64,000 bases of DNA from Mycolicibacterium porcinum (GTDB taxonomy: Bacteria; Actinomycetota; Actinomycetes; Mycobacteriales; Mycobacteriaceae): contig MSTD01000001.1 in NCBI GenBank assembly GCA_001942045.1, positions 167,997 to 231,996 of the forward strand. Direction: 5' to 3'. Numbering within the stretch: position 1 is the stretch's first letter; each line of letters starts with the position of its first letter. The position numbers and the translations under genes were made by a program. The notes under the pieces were generated by a model. That model made no database searches. It was not told where the DNA came from and saw only the letters and a list, made by a program, of their open reading frames with translations. Shown here piece after piece: positions 17,191 through 24,107 of the stretch.

Positions 17191-18267
17191 TCAGCCCCAG
17201 CGCTTGATCACGTCGCCCACCGGCTGTTTGGCGGCCAGTGCGGCCATCATCAGTACCCGCGCCTGGCTCGGCCGGAGGTGGGTCACCATCACCGCGCCGG
17301 CCTTGACCATGTCGTCACCCGGGCCGTATTCGGCGATGACTTCCCCGTCCGGGACCCGGCTGGAGATGCCGAAGGCGACACCGGCCGGCGCGTGCCGGCG
17401 CACCGCGTCGACCACGCCGTCACCGGCATTGCCGGATCCCAGTGCCTCCACGACGATTCCGCGCGCACCTGCCGCCACCGCGGCATCGATGGGTCCGGCG
17501 CCGTCGCCCGGGTAGGCCGCGACGACATTGACCGGCGGGGCGCCGGCCGCCGGCACGTCAGCGATGAACGGCCGCTTCGCGGGGTGGTCCAGCTTGAAGG
17601 TGTTCTCGGCGACCGACCCGATCGGAGCGGTGCCGCCGAACGCGTGGAGATCCTGGGTGTTTACCTTGTGTGTCCCCAGGGCCTGAAAGACGTCGCCGGC
17701 GAACGTGATCATCACACCCTGGTCGCGGGCCGCCGGGCTGGACGCCACGGTCAGCGCGTTCCGCAGGTTGGTCGGCCCGTCGGCATCCGGGGCATCAGAA
17801 CTGCGCTGCGCCCCGGTCAGCACGATCGGTGCCGGCCCGTTGTAGGTGACGTCCAGCCACATCGCGGTGTCTTCCATGGTGTCGGTGCCGTGGGTGATGA
17901 CCACGCCGGAAGCGCCGTCGGCCACGGCCTTCTTGGCGGCCGCCCCGATCACATCCCAGTCGGCCGGGGTCAGCTGCGAGCTGTCCTTCTTCATCACGTC
18001 CATGACCTGGACGTCCAGGCCGGCCGCCAGGTCGGCACCGCTGACGGTCGGGCGGCGCACGCCGTTGGCGTCGGTGCTCGTCGCGATGGTCCCCCCGGTG
18101 GTGATCACCACGACGCGGCCGGCGGTCGATTCACCCTTGGCGCCGTCGGGGGTTGTCGTCGCTTCCGGCGACGACGTGTTGGTCGAACATGCCGCGAGCG
18201 CGACCGTGACAAGGAATGTGCCCATCGCCAGTCGCGACCGGGCGGGGCGGGCTGGGAAGTTCGTCAT
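17191..18267 (-). CDS. L-asparaginase family lipoprotein
   Basis: A 358-residue protein. The N-terminus has Arg-rich residues, a hydrophobic helix and the lipobox Leu-Ala-Ala-Cys (Cys27), so it should be lipid-anchored outside the membrane. The mature protein has both asparaginase signatures: Thr-Thr-Gly-Gly-Thr-Ile-Ala (nucleophile Thr60) and His-Gly-Thr-Asp-Thr-Met. It would release ammonia and aspartate from asparagine outside the cell. Start ATG 18267 puts the signal sequence at the N-terminus; a longer frame adds 43 basic residues before it and is unlikely. Its stop is 1 base from the converging ligase stop. Confidence 0.9.
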   Translation of the reverse strand: MTNFPARPARSRLAMGTFLVTVALAACSTNTSSPEATTTPDGAKGESTAGRVVVITTGGTIATSTDANGVRRPTVSGADLAAGLDVQVMDVMKKDSSQLTPADWDVIGAAAKKAVADGASGVVITHGTDTMEDTAMWLDVTYNGPAPIVLTGAQRSSDAPDADGPTNLRNALTVASSPAARDQGVMITFAGDVFQALGTHKVNTQDLHAFGGTAPIGSVAENTFKLDHPAKRPFIADVPAAGAPPVNVVAAYPGDGAGPIDAAVAAGARGIVVEALGSGNAGDGVVDAVRRHAPAGVAFGISSRVPDGEVIAEYGPGDDMVKAGAVMVTHLRPSQARVLMMAALAAKQPVGDVIKRWG

Positions 18268-18469
18268 AGGGCAGACGCTACGGCGATATGCGAACACACA
18301 CCGGCGTTTTCCCGCCCCCAGTTCACGGCGCCGAGTGTCGCGTTGTTGTCGAAATCCGGTTGATTTCTCGCACGCAAGCCGACGTTCGGCCGACACTCAC
18401 GCCGAGCGAGGTGGCCACGCTCTGGATGACCAAATGCGATGCCGCCCAGTGGTATCCGGTGGGTCGGTG

Positions 18470-18577
18470 ATGCCCGTCGATTACGCCGGGTTCAAGCTGA
18501 AGCCGGTCAGCTTCTTCGACCGCAATCCCGCTTTGAATGTTCCGGCAGCGCCCAAGTCCCATTGCTGCGAGGATTAG
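18470..18577 (+). CDS. Small 35-residue protein ending Cys-Cys-Glu-Asp
   Basis: Starts at ATG 18470 after a G-rich stretch and stops 3 bases before the next gene's ATG, so the two are probably one transcript. The C-terminus reads Lys-Ser-His-Cys-Cys-Glu-Asp, a possible metal-binding patch. The reading frame upstream (ending TGA 18468-18470) overlaps this start as TGATG, which could mean coupling to a leader peptide. I do not recognise the family; the codon pattern and spacing favour a real gene. Confidence 0.55.
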   Translation: MPVDYAGFKLKPVSFFDRNPALNVPAAPKSHCCED

Positions 18578-18580
18578 GTC

Positions 18581-18982
18581 ATGTCCACCGGTCGCATGCC
18601 CGCTGTCCTCGGACGGCGGGCATGCGCCGCGCTGGCTGCCTGCTCGGCGGCGTTGCACGCGGTGATGCTCGGCCATTCGGGCAATCTGTTCGCGGGTGCC
18701 GTACTGGGCACGATGATCATCGGCTGCCTGTTCTGCGCACGTGATCTCTGGTCACGCGGCACGCTGGGGGTCTGGTGCGCGGTGGCGCTGATGAACCTCG
18801 CGATGATCGCTCTGCACGCCCCCATGCCCGGGCACCACCACGGCGCCGCAGCCGGCCCCATGCCCGCCCAGCCGGCGCTGATGAGCCTCACGGTGTACCT
18901 GGCCCTGGTCGAGGTCGTCATCGCCGCTGCGGTGTTGACGGTTCGCACCCGGCACCGTTCGGTGGTCAGCCCGCCGGTCTAA
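18581..18982 (+). CDS. Small integral membrane protein with His-rich loop
   Basis: A 133-residue protein with about four membrane helices (approximately residues 15-32, 36-52, 60-80 and 101-121). A Met/His-rich loop between the third and fourth (Met-Pro-Gly-His-His-His-Gly) could bind a metal such as copper or nickel. It follows the 35-residue protein by 3 bases and overlaps the end of the converging gene by 4 bases. No family assignment is possible from reading. Confidence 0.7.
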   Translation: MSTGRMPAVLGRRACAALAACSAALHAVMLGHSGNLFAGAVLGTMIIGCLFCARDLWSRGTLGVWCAVALMNLAMIALHAPMPGHHHGAAAGPMPAQPALMSLTVYLALVEVVIAAAVLTVRTRHRSVVSPPV

Positions 18983-19671
18983 GCCTCCAATTCTCCGACG
19001 ATTCCGCGTTCGATCCCGTCCCGCGTGCGGGCCGGCAGCACGATGAGCCCGTCGAGCTCCTTCTGCGCGCGTGCGTAGGCGCCGCGCCGTTCGTCGGGTG
19101 TCGCACCGTCGTCAGAGGCGAGCCGCAGCAGGTGCTGTGCCCGCGCGATGCGTTCCTGAGCGGCTTCGGAAAAGTCGCTGCGCCGCCTGCGGATCGCCTC
19201 GGCCTCGGCGATGTCGAACGCCGTCACGTAGTCGTGCACCGCGTCGCGGTACTCCAGCTGGGCGGCGCGGTCCCCGAGCAGGTCCTCGGCCCGCTCCGGT
19301 CGCAGCAGGTCCGCGCGGCCACGCGCCCGGTGGAACGCGATGGTCAGTGGGTCGCGCATATCGGTCATCAGCGGGAAGTCCAGCAACTTGGCGATGTCGA
19401 TCTCGTAGTCGAGCCACCGGTCGTTGGTGCGGTCGTGCTGTGCGAGCACCTTGGCCAGCTCCCGCTGATACGCGGCGTCGGTCGATTTGGCTGCTCCGGC
19501 GGCCCGAGCGAGTTCGACCTTCGTCTGCTGCTTGATGCGGTACCGCTCCAGCCGTCGTTGCGCGCGGCGCTCGTTGGCGGCGGCCACGGCCCGGATGCCG
19601 CCGCCGATCATTCCGCCCAGCGGGAAGATCAGCCACCAGAAGTTCCCTGCGAACTGCCAGAGAGGTTCCAC
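18979..19671 (-). CDS. Membrane-anchored coiled-coil protein, unknown function
   Basis: A 230-residue protein with one N-terminal membrane helix (about residues 5-28, Gly-rich), then a basic segment and long charged helices rich in Arg, Ala and Glu (about 35-215), predicted coiled coil. No enzymatic motif is visible. A strong hairpin terminator separates it from the upstream mgtA-type gene. Homologues are common as hypothetical proteins in mycobacteria. Confidence 0.75.
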   Translation of the reverse strand: MEPLWQFAGNFWWLIFPLGGMIGGGIRAVAAANERRAQRRLERYRIKQQTKVELARAAGAAKSTDAAYQRELAKVLAQHDRTNDRWLDYEIDIAKLLDFPLMTDMRDPLTIAFHRARGRADLLRPERAEDLLGDRAAQLEYRDAVHDYVTAFDIAEAEAIRRRRSDFSEAAQERIARAQHLLRLASDDGATPDERRGAYARAQKELDGLIVLPARTRDGIERGIVGELEA

Positions 19672-19682
19672 AAATCCAGAAT

Positions 19683-19719
19683 GCCACCGACCGCGCCGCC
19701 CCTCGGCGCGGTCGGTGGC
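19683..19719 (-). terminator. Perfect 16-bp hairpin downstream of the mgtA-type gene
   Basis: GCCACCGACCGCGCCG (19683-19698) pairs perfectly with 19704-19719 around a 5-base loop, 11 bases after the stop codon of the P-type ATPase. There is no T-run, as is usual for mycobacterial hairpin terminators. It would separate the ATPase transcript from the coiled-coil gene. Confidence 0.7.
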
Positions 19720-19730
19720 CCCTCAGCCGG

Positions 19731-22412
19731 TCAGAACCATTGACCGAACTTGCGGATGTAGACGGTCTTCACGGTCTGGGCGACGACGCAGTAGGACACC
19801 AATGTCGCGACCAGCCAACCGAAGTACGCCCACGGCAGCGGCTGCAGTCCGACGGCCGCGCCCAGCGGTGAGAACGGGATGAGGATTCCGAGCACGCAGA
19901 CCGCCCCGGTGGTCAGCAGCACCGGCAACGCCGCGGTGCTCTGGATGAACGGGATCTTATGGGTGCGCAGCATGTGCACGACCAGGGTCTGCGACAGCAG
20001 GCTTTCGATGAACCAGCCCGATTGGAACAGCGATTGCATCTCGGGTGTGTTGGCCGCGAAGATGTACCACATCACCGCGAAGGTGGTGATGTCGAAGATC
20101 GACGACGTCGGTCCCATCCAGATCATGAAACGGCCGATGTTCCCGGCATCCCACTTGCGCGGCTTGAGCAGGAACTCCTTGTCCATGCGGTCCCACGGCA
20201 GCGCCAGCTGGGAGATGTCGTACAGCAGGTTCTGGATCAGCAGGTGGATCGCCAGCATCGGCAGGAACGGAATGAAGGCGCTGGCCACCAATACCGAGAA
20301 CACGTTGCCGAAGTTCGAGCTGGCGGTCATGTTCAGGTACTTGATGATGTTGCCGAAGGTCTCGCGGCCCTTCACCACGCCCGCTTCGAGCACCATCAGG
20401 CTCTTCTCGAGCAGGATGATGTCGGCCGACTCCTTGGCGATATCGGTGCCGGTATCCACCGAGATACCCACGTCCGCATCGCGCAGTGCCGGTGCGTCGT
20501 TGATGCCGTCGCCCAGGAAGCCGACGGTGTGCCCGTTGGTCTGCAGCGCCCGCAGCACCCGCGACTTCTGCAGCGGGGTCAGCTTCGCGAACACGGTGGT
20601 CTGGTCGACGACGCGGCGGAGTTCGGCGTCATCGAGGGTGTCGATCTCGGGGCCGAGAACGGGTTGCCCGGGATCGAGTCCCACCTCGTGACAGATCTTG
20701 GCGCTGACCACCTCGTTGTCACCGGTCAGGACCTTCACGGTGACGCCGTGTTCGGCGAGCGCGGTGATGGCCGGGGCGGCCGTGTCCTTCGGCGGATCGA
20801 GGAACGTGAGAAAGCCGTGGACCACGAGGTCGCGCTCGTCCTCGACGCGGTAGCGGTGGGTGCGGTGACTGCGTGGGATCTCCCGGGTGGCGACCAATAG
20901 CACCCGGAACCCTTCGCGGTTGTAGTCGCGGGCCGTCGCCGCCAGCGCCGCGCGGTCGGCATCGGTGAGCGGCCGGGCCGCGGTGCCGTCCCACACCTGG
21001 GTGGACACTGCCAGCATTTCCTCGACCGCTCCCTTGCAGACCAGCAGGTGATTGCGGTCGGCGTCCTGCACGACGACGGACAGTCGGCGTCGCTCGAAGT
21101 CGAACGGAAGTTCGTCGACCTTGCGGTACGTCGCGGCGGCGAGCAGCGCTTCGGGTGTTGCCTCGGCGAAGTGCAGGACCGCTCGGTCCATCAGATTCTT
21201 GACGCCGCTCTGGTGAAAGCTGTTGAGCCAGGCCAGGGCCAGCACGTTGTCGTCGCGGTCGCCCCGGATGTCCGCGTGGTGCTCGAGGATGATCCGGTCC
21301 TGGGTGAGCGTGCCGGTCTTGTCGGTGCACAGCACGTCGATCGCGCCGAAGTTCTGGATCGCGTTGAGGCGCTTGACCACGACCTTGCGACGCGACAGTG
21401 CGACAGCACCCTTGGCGAGATTGGACGACACGATCATCGGCAGCATTTCCGGGGTGAGCCCTACCGCGACGGCGAGGGCGAACAAGAAGGCCTCGGGCCA
21501 GTCGCCCTTGGTGAAGCCGTTGATCAGCAACACGACCGGCACCATCACCGACATGAAGCGGATCAGCAGCCAGCTCACGCTGTTGACGCCGCGGTCGAAG
21601 GCCGTCTCCGCGCGTGAGCCCACGATCGTCTTGGCCAGCGACCCGAAATAGGTGTCTACGCCGGTTGATACGACGACGGCGGTCGCGGTGCCGCTCACCA
21701 CATTGGTGCCCATGAAGCAGATGCCCGGCAGATCGAGCGGGCCTGCGTCGTCGGCGGCGACCGCGGTGTCGTACTTCTCCACCGGCAGGGCCTCGCCGGT
21801 CAGTGCTGCCTGGCTGACGAACAGATCGCGGGAATCGATCAGGCGGAGGTCGGCCGGAATCATGTCGCCGGCCGACAGTTGGACGATGTCACCGGTGACG
21901 ACCTGCGCCATCGGGATCTCCATGAGTTCGGGGGTGGCATCCGGGCTGGCCCGGCGCCGCACCGTCGCGGTGGTGCGCACCATCGCCTTGAGCGTTTCGG
22001 CCGCCTTGCCCGAGCGGTACTCCTGCCAGAACCGCAGCAGGGCGCTGAGCGCGACCATGGTGACGATGATCAAAACACCGGTGTAGTCCGCGTCCTGTCC
22101 GGCGCGGATCGGGAGGTAGATGTCGGTGACCGAGCTGATGGCGGCCAGCACCATCAGTACCGCGATGAACGGGTTTTTGAAGGCTTCCAGGAACTGGAGG
22201 AGCGCGGGTGGCGCCTTGTCGTGGGCGACCTCGTTGGGGCCGTCGTCGGCCAACCGCTGGGCGGCATCGTCGACGGTCAGCCCGTCGAGGTGGCCCCTCA
22301 CGTGCGCCAGGGTGACATCCAGGTCGTGGTGTGCCTCGGCGGCCGCCCGCAGGGACAGGCGGGCGGTGTGCTCGGTGGGGGTCAGGGTGGTGTGCTCGAC
22401 AGCGGTGTTCAT
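19731..22412 (-). CDS. mgtA: MgtA-type Mg2+-importing P-type ATPase
   Basis: An 893-residue P3B-type ATPase. It has an N-terminal cation-ATPase segment, the actuator Leu-Thr-Gly-Glu-Ala-Leu-Pro-Val-Glu, the phosphorylation site Asp364 in Asp-Lys-Thr-Gly-Thr-Leu-Thr, the Gly-Asp-Gly-Ile-Asn-Asp hinge and about ten membrane helices including a C-terminal set. The combination fits Mg2+ import at low Mg2+. The start ATG 22412 follows AGGAG; a longer frame from 22445 has no ribosome site. The 730-base leader carries an M-box riboswitch, which independently supports the Mg2+ assignment. Confidence 0.92.
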   Translation of the reverse strand: MNTAVEHTTLTPTEHTARLSLRAAAEAHHDLDVTLAHVRGHLDGLTVDDAAQRLADDGPNEVAHDKAPPALLQFLEAFKNPFIAVLMVLAAISSVTDIYLPIRAGQDADYTGVLIIVTMVALSALLRFWQEYRSGKAAETLKAMVRTTATVRRRASPDATPELMEIPMAQVVTGDIVQLSAGDMIPADLRLIDSRDLFVSQAALTGEALPVEKYDTAVAADDAGPLDLPGICFMGTNVVSGTATAVVVSTGVDTYFGSLAKTIVGSRAETAFDRGVNSVSWLLIRFMSVMVPVVLLINGFTKGDWPEAFLFALAVAVGLTPEMLPMIVSSNLAKGAVALSRRKVVVKRLNAIQNFGAIDVLCTDKTGTLTQDRIILEHHADIRGDRDDNVLALAWLNSFHQSGVKNLMDRAVLHFAEATPEALLAAATYRKVDELPFDFERRRLSVVVQDADRNHLLVCKGAVEEMLAVSTQVWDGTAARPLTDADRAALAATARDYNREGFRVLLVATREIPRSHRTHRYRVEDERDLVVHGFLTFLDPPKDTAAPAITALAEHGVTVKVLTGDNEVVSAKICHEVGLDPGQPVLGPEIDTLDDAELRRVVDQTTVFAKLTPLQKSRVLRALQTNGHTVGFLGDGINDAPALRDADVGISVDTGTDIAKESADIILLEKSLMVLEAGVVKGRETFGNIIKYLNMTASSNFGNVFSVLVASAFIPFLPMLAIHLLIQNLLYDISQLALPWDRMDKEFLLKPRKWDAGNIGRFMIWMGPTSSIFDITTFAVMWYIFAANTPEMQSLFQSGWFIESLLSQTLVVHMLRTHKIPFIQSTAALPVLLTTGAVCVLGILIPFSPLGAAVGLQPLPWAYFGWLVATLVSYCVVAQTVKTVYIRKFGQWF

Positions 22413-22449
22413 CTGCTGCTCCTGTCGGTGGTGCGCGCACCACAAGTCA

Positions 22450-22484
22450 CACCGAATCTCGCTGGTGGAAGCCGAGATTCGGTG
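22450..22484 (-). promoter_or_regulatory. 12-bp hairpin just upstream of mgtA
   Basis: CACCGAATCTCG (22450-22461) pairs perfectly with CGAGATTCGGTG (22473-22484), loop 11 bases. It begins 43 bases after the stop of the 55-codon ORF and ends 37 bases before the mgtA start codon. It may be an attenuator hairpin or an operator. Confidence 0.55.
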
Positions 22485-22527
22485 AGACTCGGGGTGTGTG
22501 CGGGTTGAAGGGGGTCAGTTCACCTGG

Positions 22528-22695
22528 TCAGCGGCATGAGCCGCCGCCCAGGGACGCGGTCAGGACCGCCACCGGGGTGTTGCTCATCCTCAGGTTGTGC
22601 CGCTCCTGCGGGGTCAGCGACGCACGGGTGTGGATCCACGCGATCGGGCCCTTGACCAAGCCCTGGGTACGACGAAGAAAGGTGTTGCGCTGCAT
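22528..22695 (-). CDS. 55-residue leader-region protein upstream of mgtA
   Basis: Starts at ATG 22695 with GGAG seven bases upstream and encodes a basic, soluble 55-residue protein containing Arg-Arg-Thr-Gln-Gly-Leu-Val-Lys-Gly and a Gly-Gly-Gly-Ser-Cys-Arg end. It sits between the 27-codon ORF and mgtA on the same strand. It could be a real small protein or a second regulatory leader ORF. I do not recognise a family. Confidence 0.55.
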   Translation of the reverse strand: MQRNTFLRRTQGLVKGPIAWIHTRASLTPQERHNLRMSNTPVAVLTASLGGGSCR

Positions 22696-22777
22696 GGGAT
22701 AACTCCATCTGGATCGGAGCTCTCCGTGTCGGTAGGCATGCGGCAGCCACCCACCGCGGGTGTCCGGGGTGGCGGAT

Positions 22778-22861
22778 CTACGCAGTCATCGACAGCGGAA
22801 AGGTGTTTATGGACAGACGTTTTCGAATCGGACTGGGATACGGACTGTCACTTGACGTCAT
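22778..22861 (-). CDS. 27-residue Pro-rich leader peptide, MgtL-like in character
   Basis: ATG 22861 is preceded by AGGAGG with a 7-base spacer, the best ribosome site in this region. The peptide has an acidic, alternating-proline stretch, Ser-Asp-Ser-Pro-Tyr-Pro-Ser-Pro at residues 4-11, directly followed by the basic Ile-Arg-Lys-Arg. The Salmonella mgtA leader peptide MgtL has the same pattern (Asp and alternating Pro, then Arg-Arg-Arg). Translation of such stretches is sensitive to low Mg2+ and to proline supply. I infer a regulatory uORF. The frame stays open upstream to 22978, but no good start is seen there. Confidence 0.65.
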   Translation of the reverse strand: MTSSDSPYPSPIRKRLSINTFPLSMTA

Positions 22862-22978
22862 GTCGTCACCTCCTCGCTGTCGGGCGCACAGGGCGCTGGT
22901 CTTGACGCAGTCGTCAGATGCGAACGCGCTGAAGAGGAAGCTGGGCCCATGGCCGAACGCGCCGACCGGCGCGAGCAC

Positions 22979-23135
22979 TTCCTCATCAGAGCTTTGGCAC
23001 TACACGACGTGTCCCACCAGGGTGGGAAGCCACTTCGGGTCATCCCTTAAGCCGGGAAGACCTGTCCTAATCCTGGGCGTCTCTCGACGTCGTCGGATCA
23101 GTGGCCTGTGTTCGTGTAGGAGCCTCACCTAACGA
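22979..23135 (-). ncRNA. M-box (ykoK) Mg2+-sensing riboswitch
   Basis: On the minus strand the element opens with GTTAGGTGAGGCTCC (complement of 23119-23133), the hallmark 5' conserved box. It continues with a CGUCGAGAGACGCC-like hairpin (about 23073-23086) and closes with a GTGCCAAAGCTCTGATGAGG-type 3' box (about 22982-23001). These match the ykoK/M-box aptamer consensus. It lies in the leader of an Mg2+ transporter, as expected. In the family, Mg2+ binding turns off expression of the downstream transporter. Confidence 0.92.
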
Positions 23136-23147
23136 AGCGCGGGTTTC

Positions 23148-23176
23148 ATTAGAACCCTACACCGCGAGATTGTCAA
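23148..23176 (-). promoter_or_regulatory. Sigma-A type promoter for the M-box/mgtA transcript
   Basis: On the minus strand TTGACA (23176-23171) and TCTAAT (23153-23148) are separated by 17 bases. The predicted start of transcription, about 7 bases further, lies just upstream of the M-box 5' conserved box. Both hexamers are close to consensus and the spacing is ideal. The 188 bases between this and the gene at 23365 show nothing else I can name. Confidence 0.7.
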
Positions 23177-23364
23177 CACGGTGGCTGTCGGCATTCCGGT
23201 TCAAATCGGTTGTGTCAGTTCGGCAATGGCACTTCTGGTCCCCGGGCGTGACCGTCGTCACCGGAAGTCTCCGAGGGTTTCCGCGGAGTTCACCCGAGAA
23301 TCGGCCGGCCGTCGGAGGTTTGCGGTTGCCTGTGCGCACCCGCTCGATGTGTTGTGATGTGCCT

Positions 23365-24105
23365 ATGCCTGAGCAAAGTCTCGAGCCGGACACCGACGAG
23401 GACGAGCGAAAGCCACCGGCAATCACCGCGCGCGCGATCGCCATGCAAGGGCCATGGGGTCCGGTGTATGGACCGGTCGACCTCGATATCGACGAAGGCG
23501 GAGTCACGGTGCTGGTCGCGCCGGCGGGTACCGGCCGCACCGCGCTCCTGATGACGCTGGCCGGCCGGATGAAGACCGCGCGTGGGCAGCTGACCGTGTT
23601 CGGGCGTACCCGGGCGCGTGACATCTTCCGCATCGCCGCGCTTGCCGGGATCGACGAACTCGACACGGTGTCGGAGTCGGTGACGGTGCGTGACCTGGTG
23701 ACCGAGCAACGCCGATGGGACGCGCCCTGGTACACGCTGGTGGGCCGGGCAGACGATGACGCGCTGGCCGAGATGTGCGCGCCGGTGTTCGGTGACCTGC
23801 CGCTGCCGTCGTTGACGTCGTACTTCGACGGGCTCACCGAGCTCGACCAGATCCTGCTGCGGATCGCCCTGGCCAACACCGGCACCCCGCCGCTGCTGGT
23901 GGTCGGCAACCTCGACCACCTCACCGACGACCGCAACCGGGACATCCTGCTGGGGCGGCTGTTCGCGCTGGGGGAGAAGCAGACCGTGATCACCGCGACG
24001 GTAAACGGGGTGCCCAGTCATCTGGCTTCGGCCGTGCGGGCCCAGCTGACAGTGCCCAACACCACGCCGGCCGAGCAGGCCGGTTCGCAGAAAGGTGGCA
24101 ACTAA
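23365..24105 (+). CDS. Degenerate ABC-type ATP-binding protein paired with YhgE/Pip protein
   Basis: A 246-residue soluble protein with an ABC ATPase fold. Walker A is Ala-Pro-Ala-Gly-Thr-Gly-Arg-Thr (residues 52-59), with Arg in place of the usual Lys. The signature position reads Leu-Thr-Glu-Leu-Asp-Gln rather than Leu-Ser-Gly-Gly-Gln. The Walker B-like Leu-Leu-Val-Val-Gly-Asn-Leu-Asp lacks the catalytic Glu. It stops 2 bases before the membrane protein gene, so the two probably form a complex. ATP turnover may be weak or absent. The start ATG 23365 is chosen because the upstream frame extension is unlike the family. Confidence 0.75.
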   Translation: MPEQSLEPDTDEDERKPPAITARAIAMQGPWGPVYGPVDLDIDEGGVTVLVAPAGTGRTALLMTLAGRMKTARGQLTVFGRTRARDIFRIAALAGIDELDTVSESVTVRDLVTEQRRWDAPWYTLVGRADDDALAEMCAPVFGDLPLPSLTSYFDGLTELDQILLRIALANTGTPPLLVVGNLDHLTDDRNRDILLGRLFALGEKQTVITATVNGVPSHLASAVRAQLTVPNTTPAEQAGSQKGGN

Positions 24106-24107
24106 CC

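Larger units (their letters stand above)
22413..23147 (-). promoter_or_regulatory. Long regulatory leader of mgtA
   Basis: About 735 bases lie between the predicted promoter and the mgtA start with no conventional gene. In transcription order it holds the M-box aptamer, a 6-bp stem (22958-22973) that may be part of its expression platform, a 27-codon ORF with an excellent ribosome site, a 55-codon ORF, a 12-bp hairpin and the mgtA ribosome site. This arrangement suggests several layers of Mg2+-dependent control. Confidence 0.75.

Noticed and set aside
22778..22978. A 66-codon version of the leader ORF starting near the M-box
   Set aside because: No good start codon or ribosome site at 22978, and it would begin inside the riboswitch 3' end; the ATG at 22861 has a perfect ribosome site.
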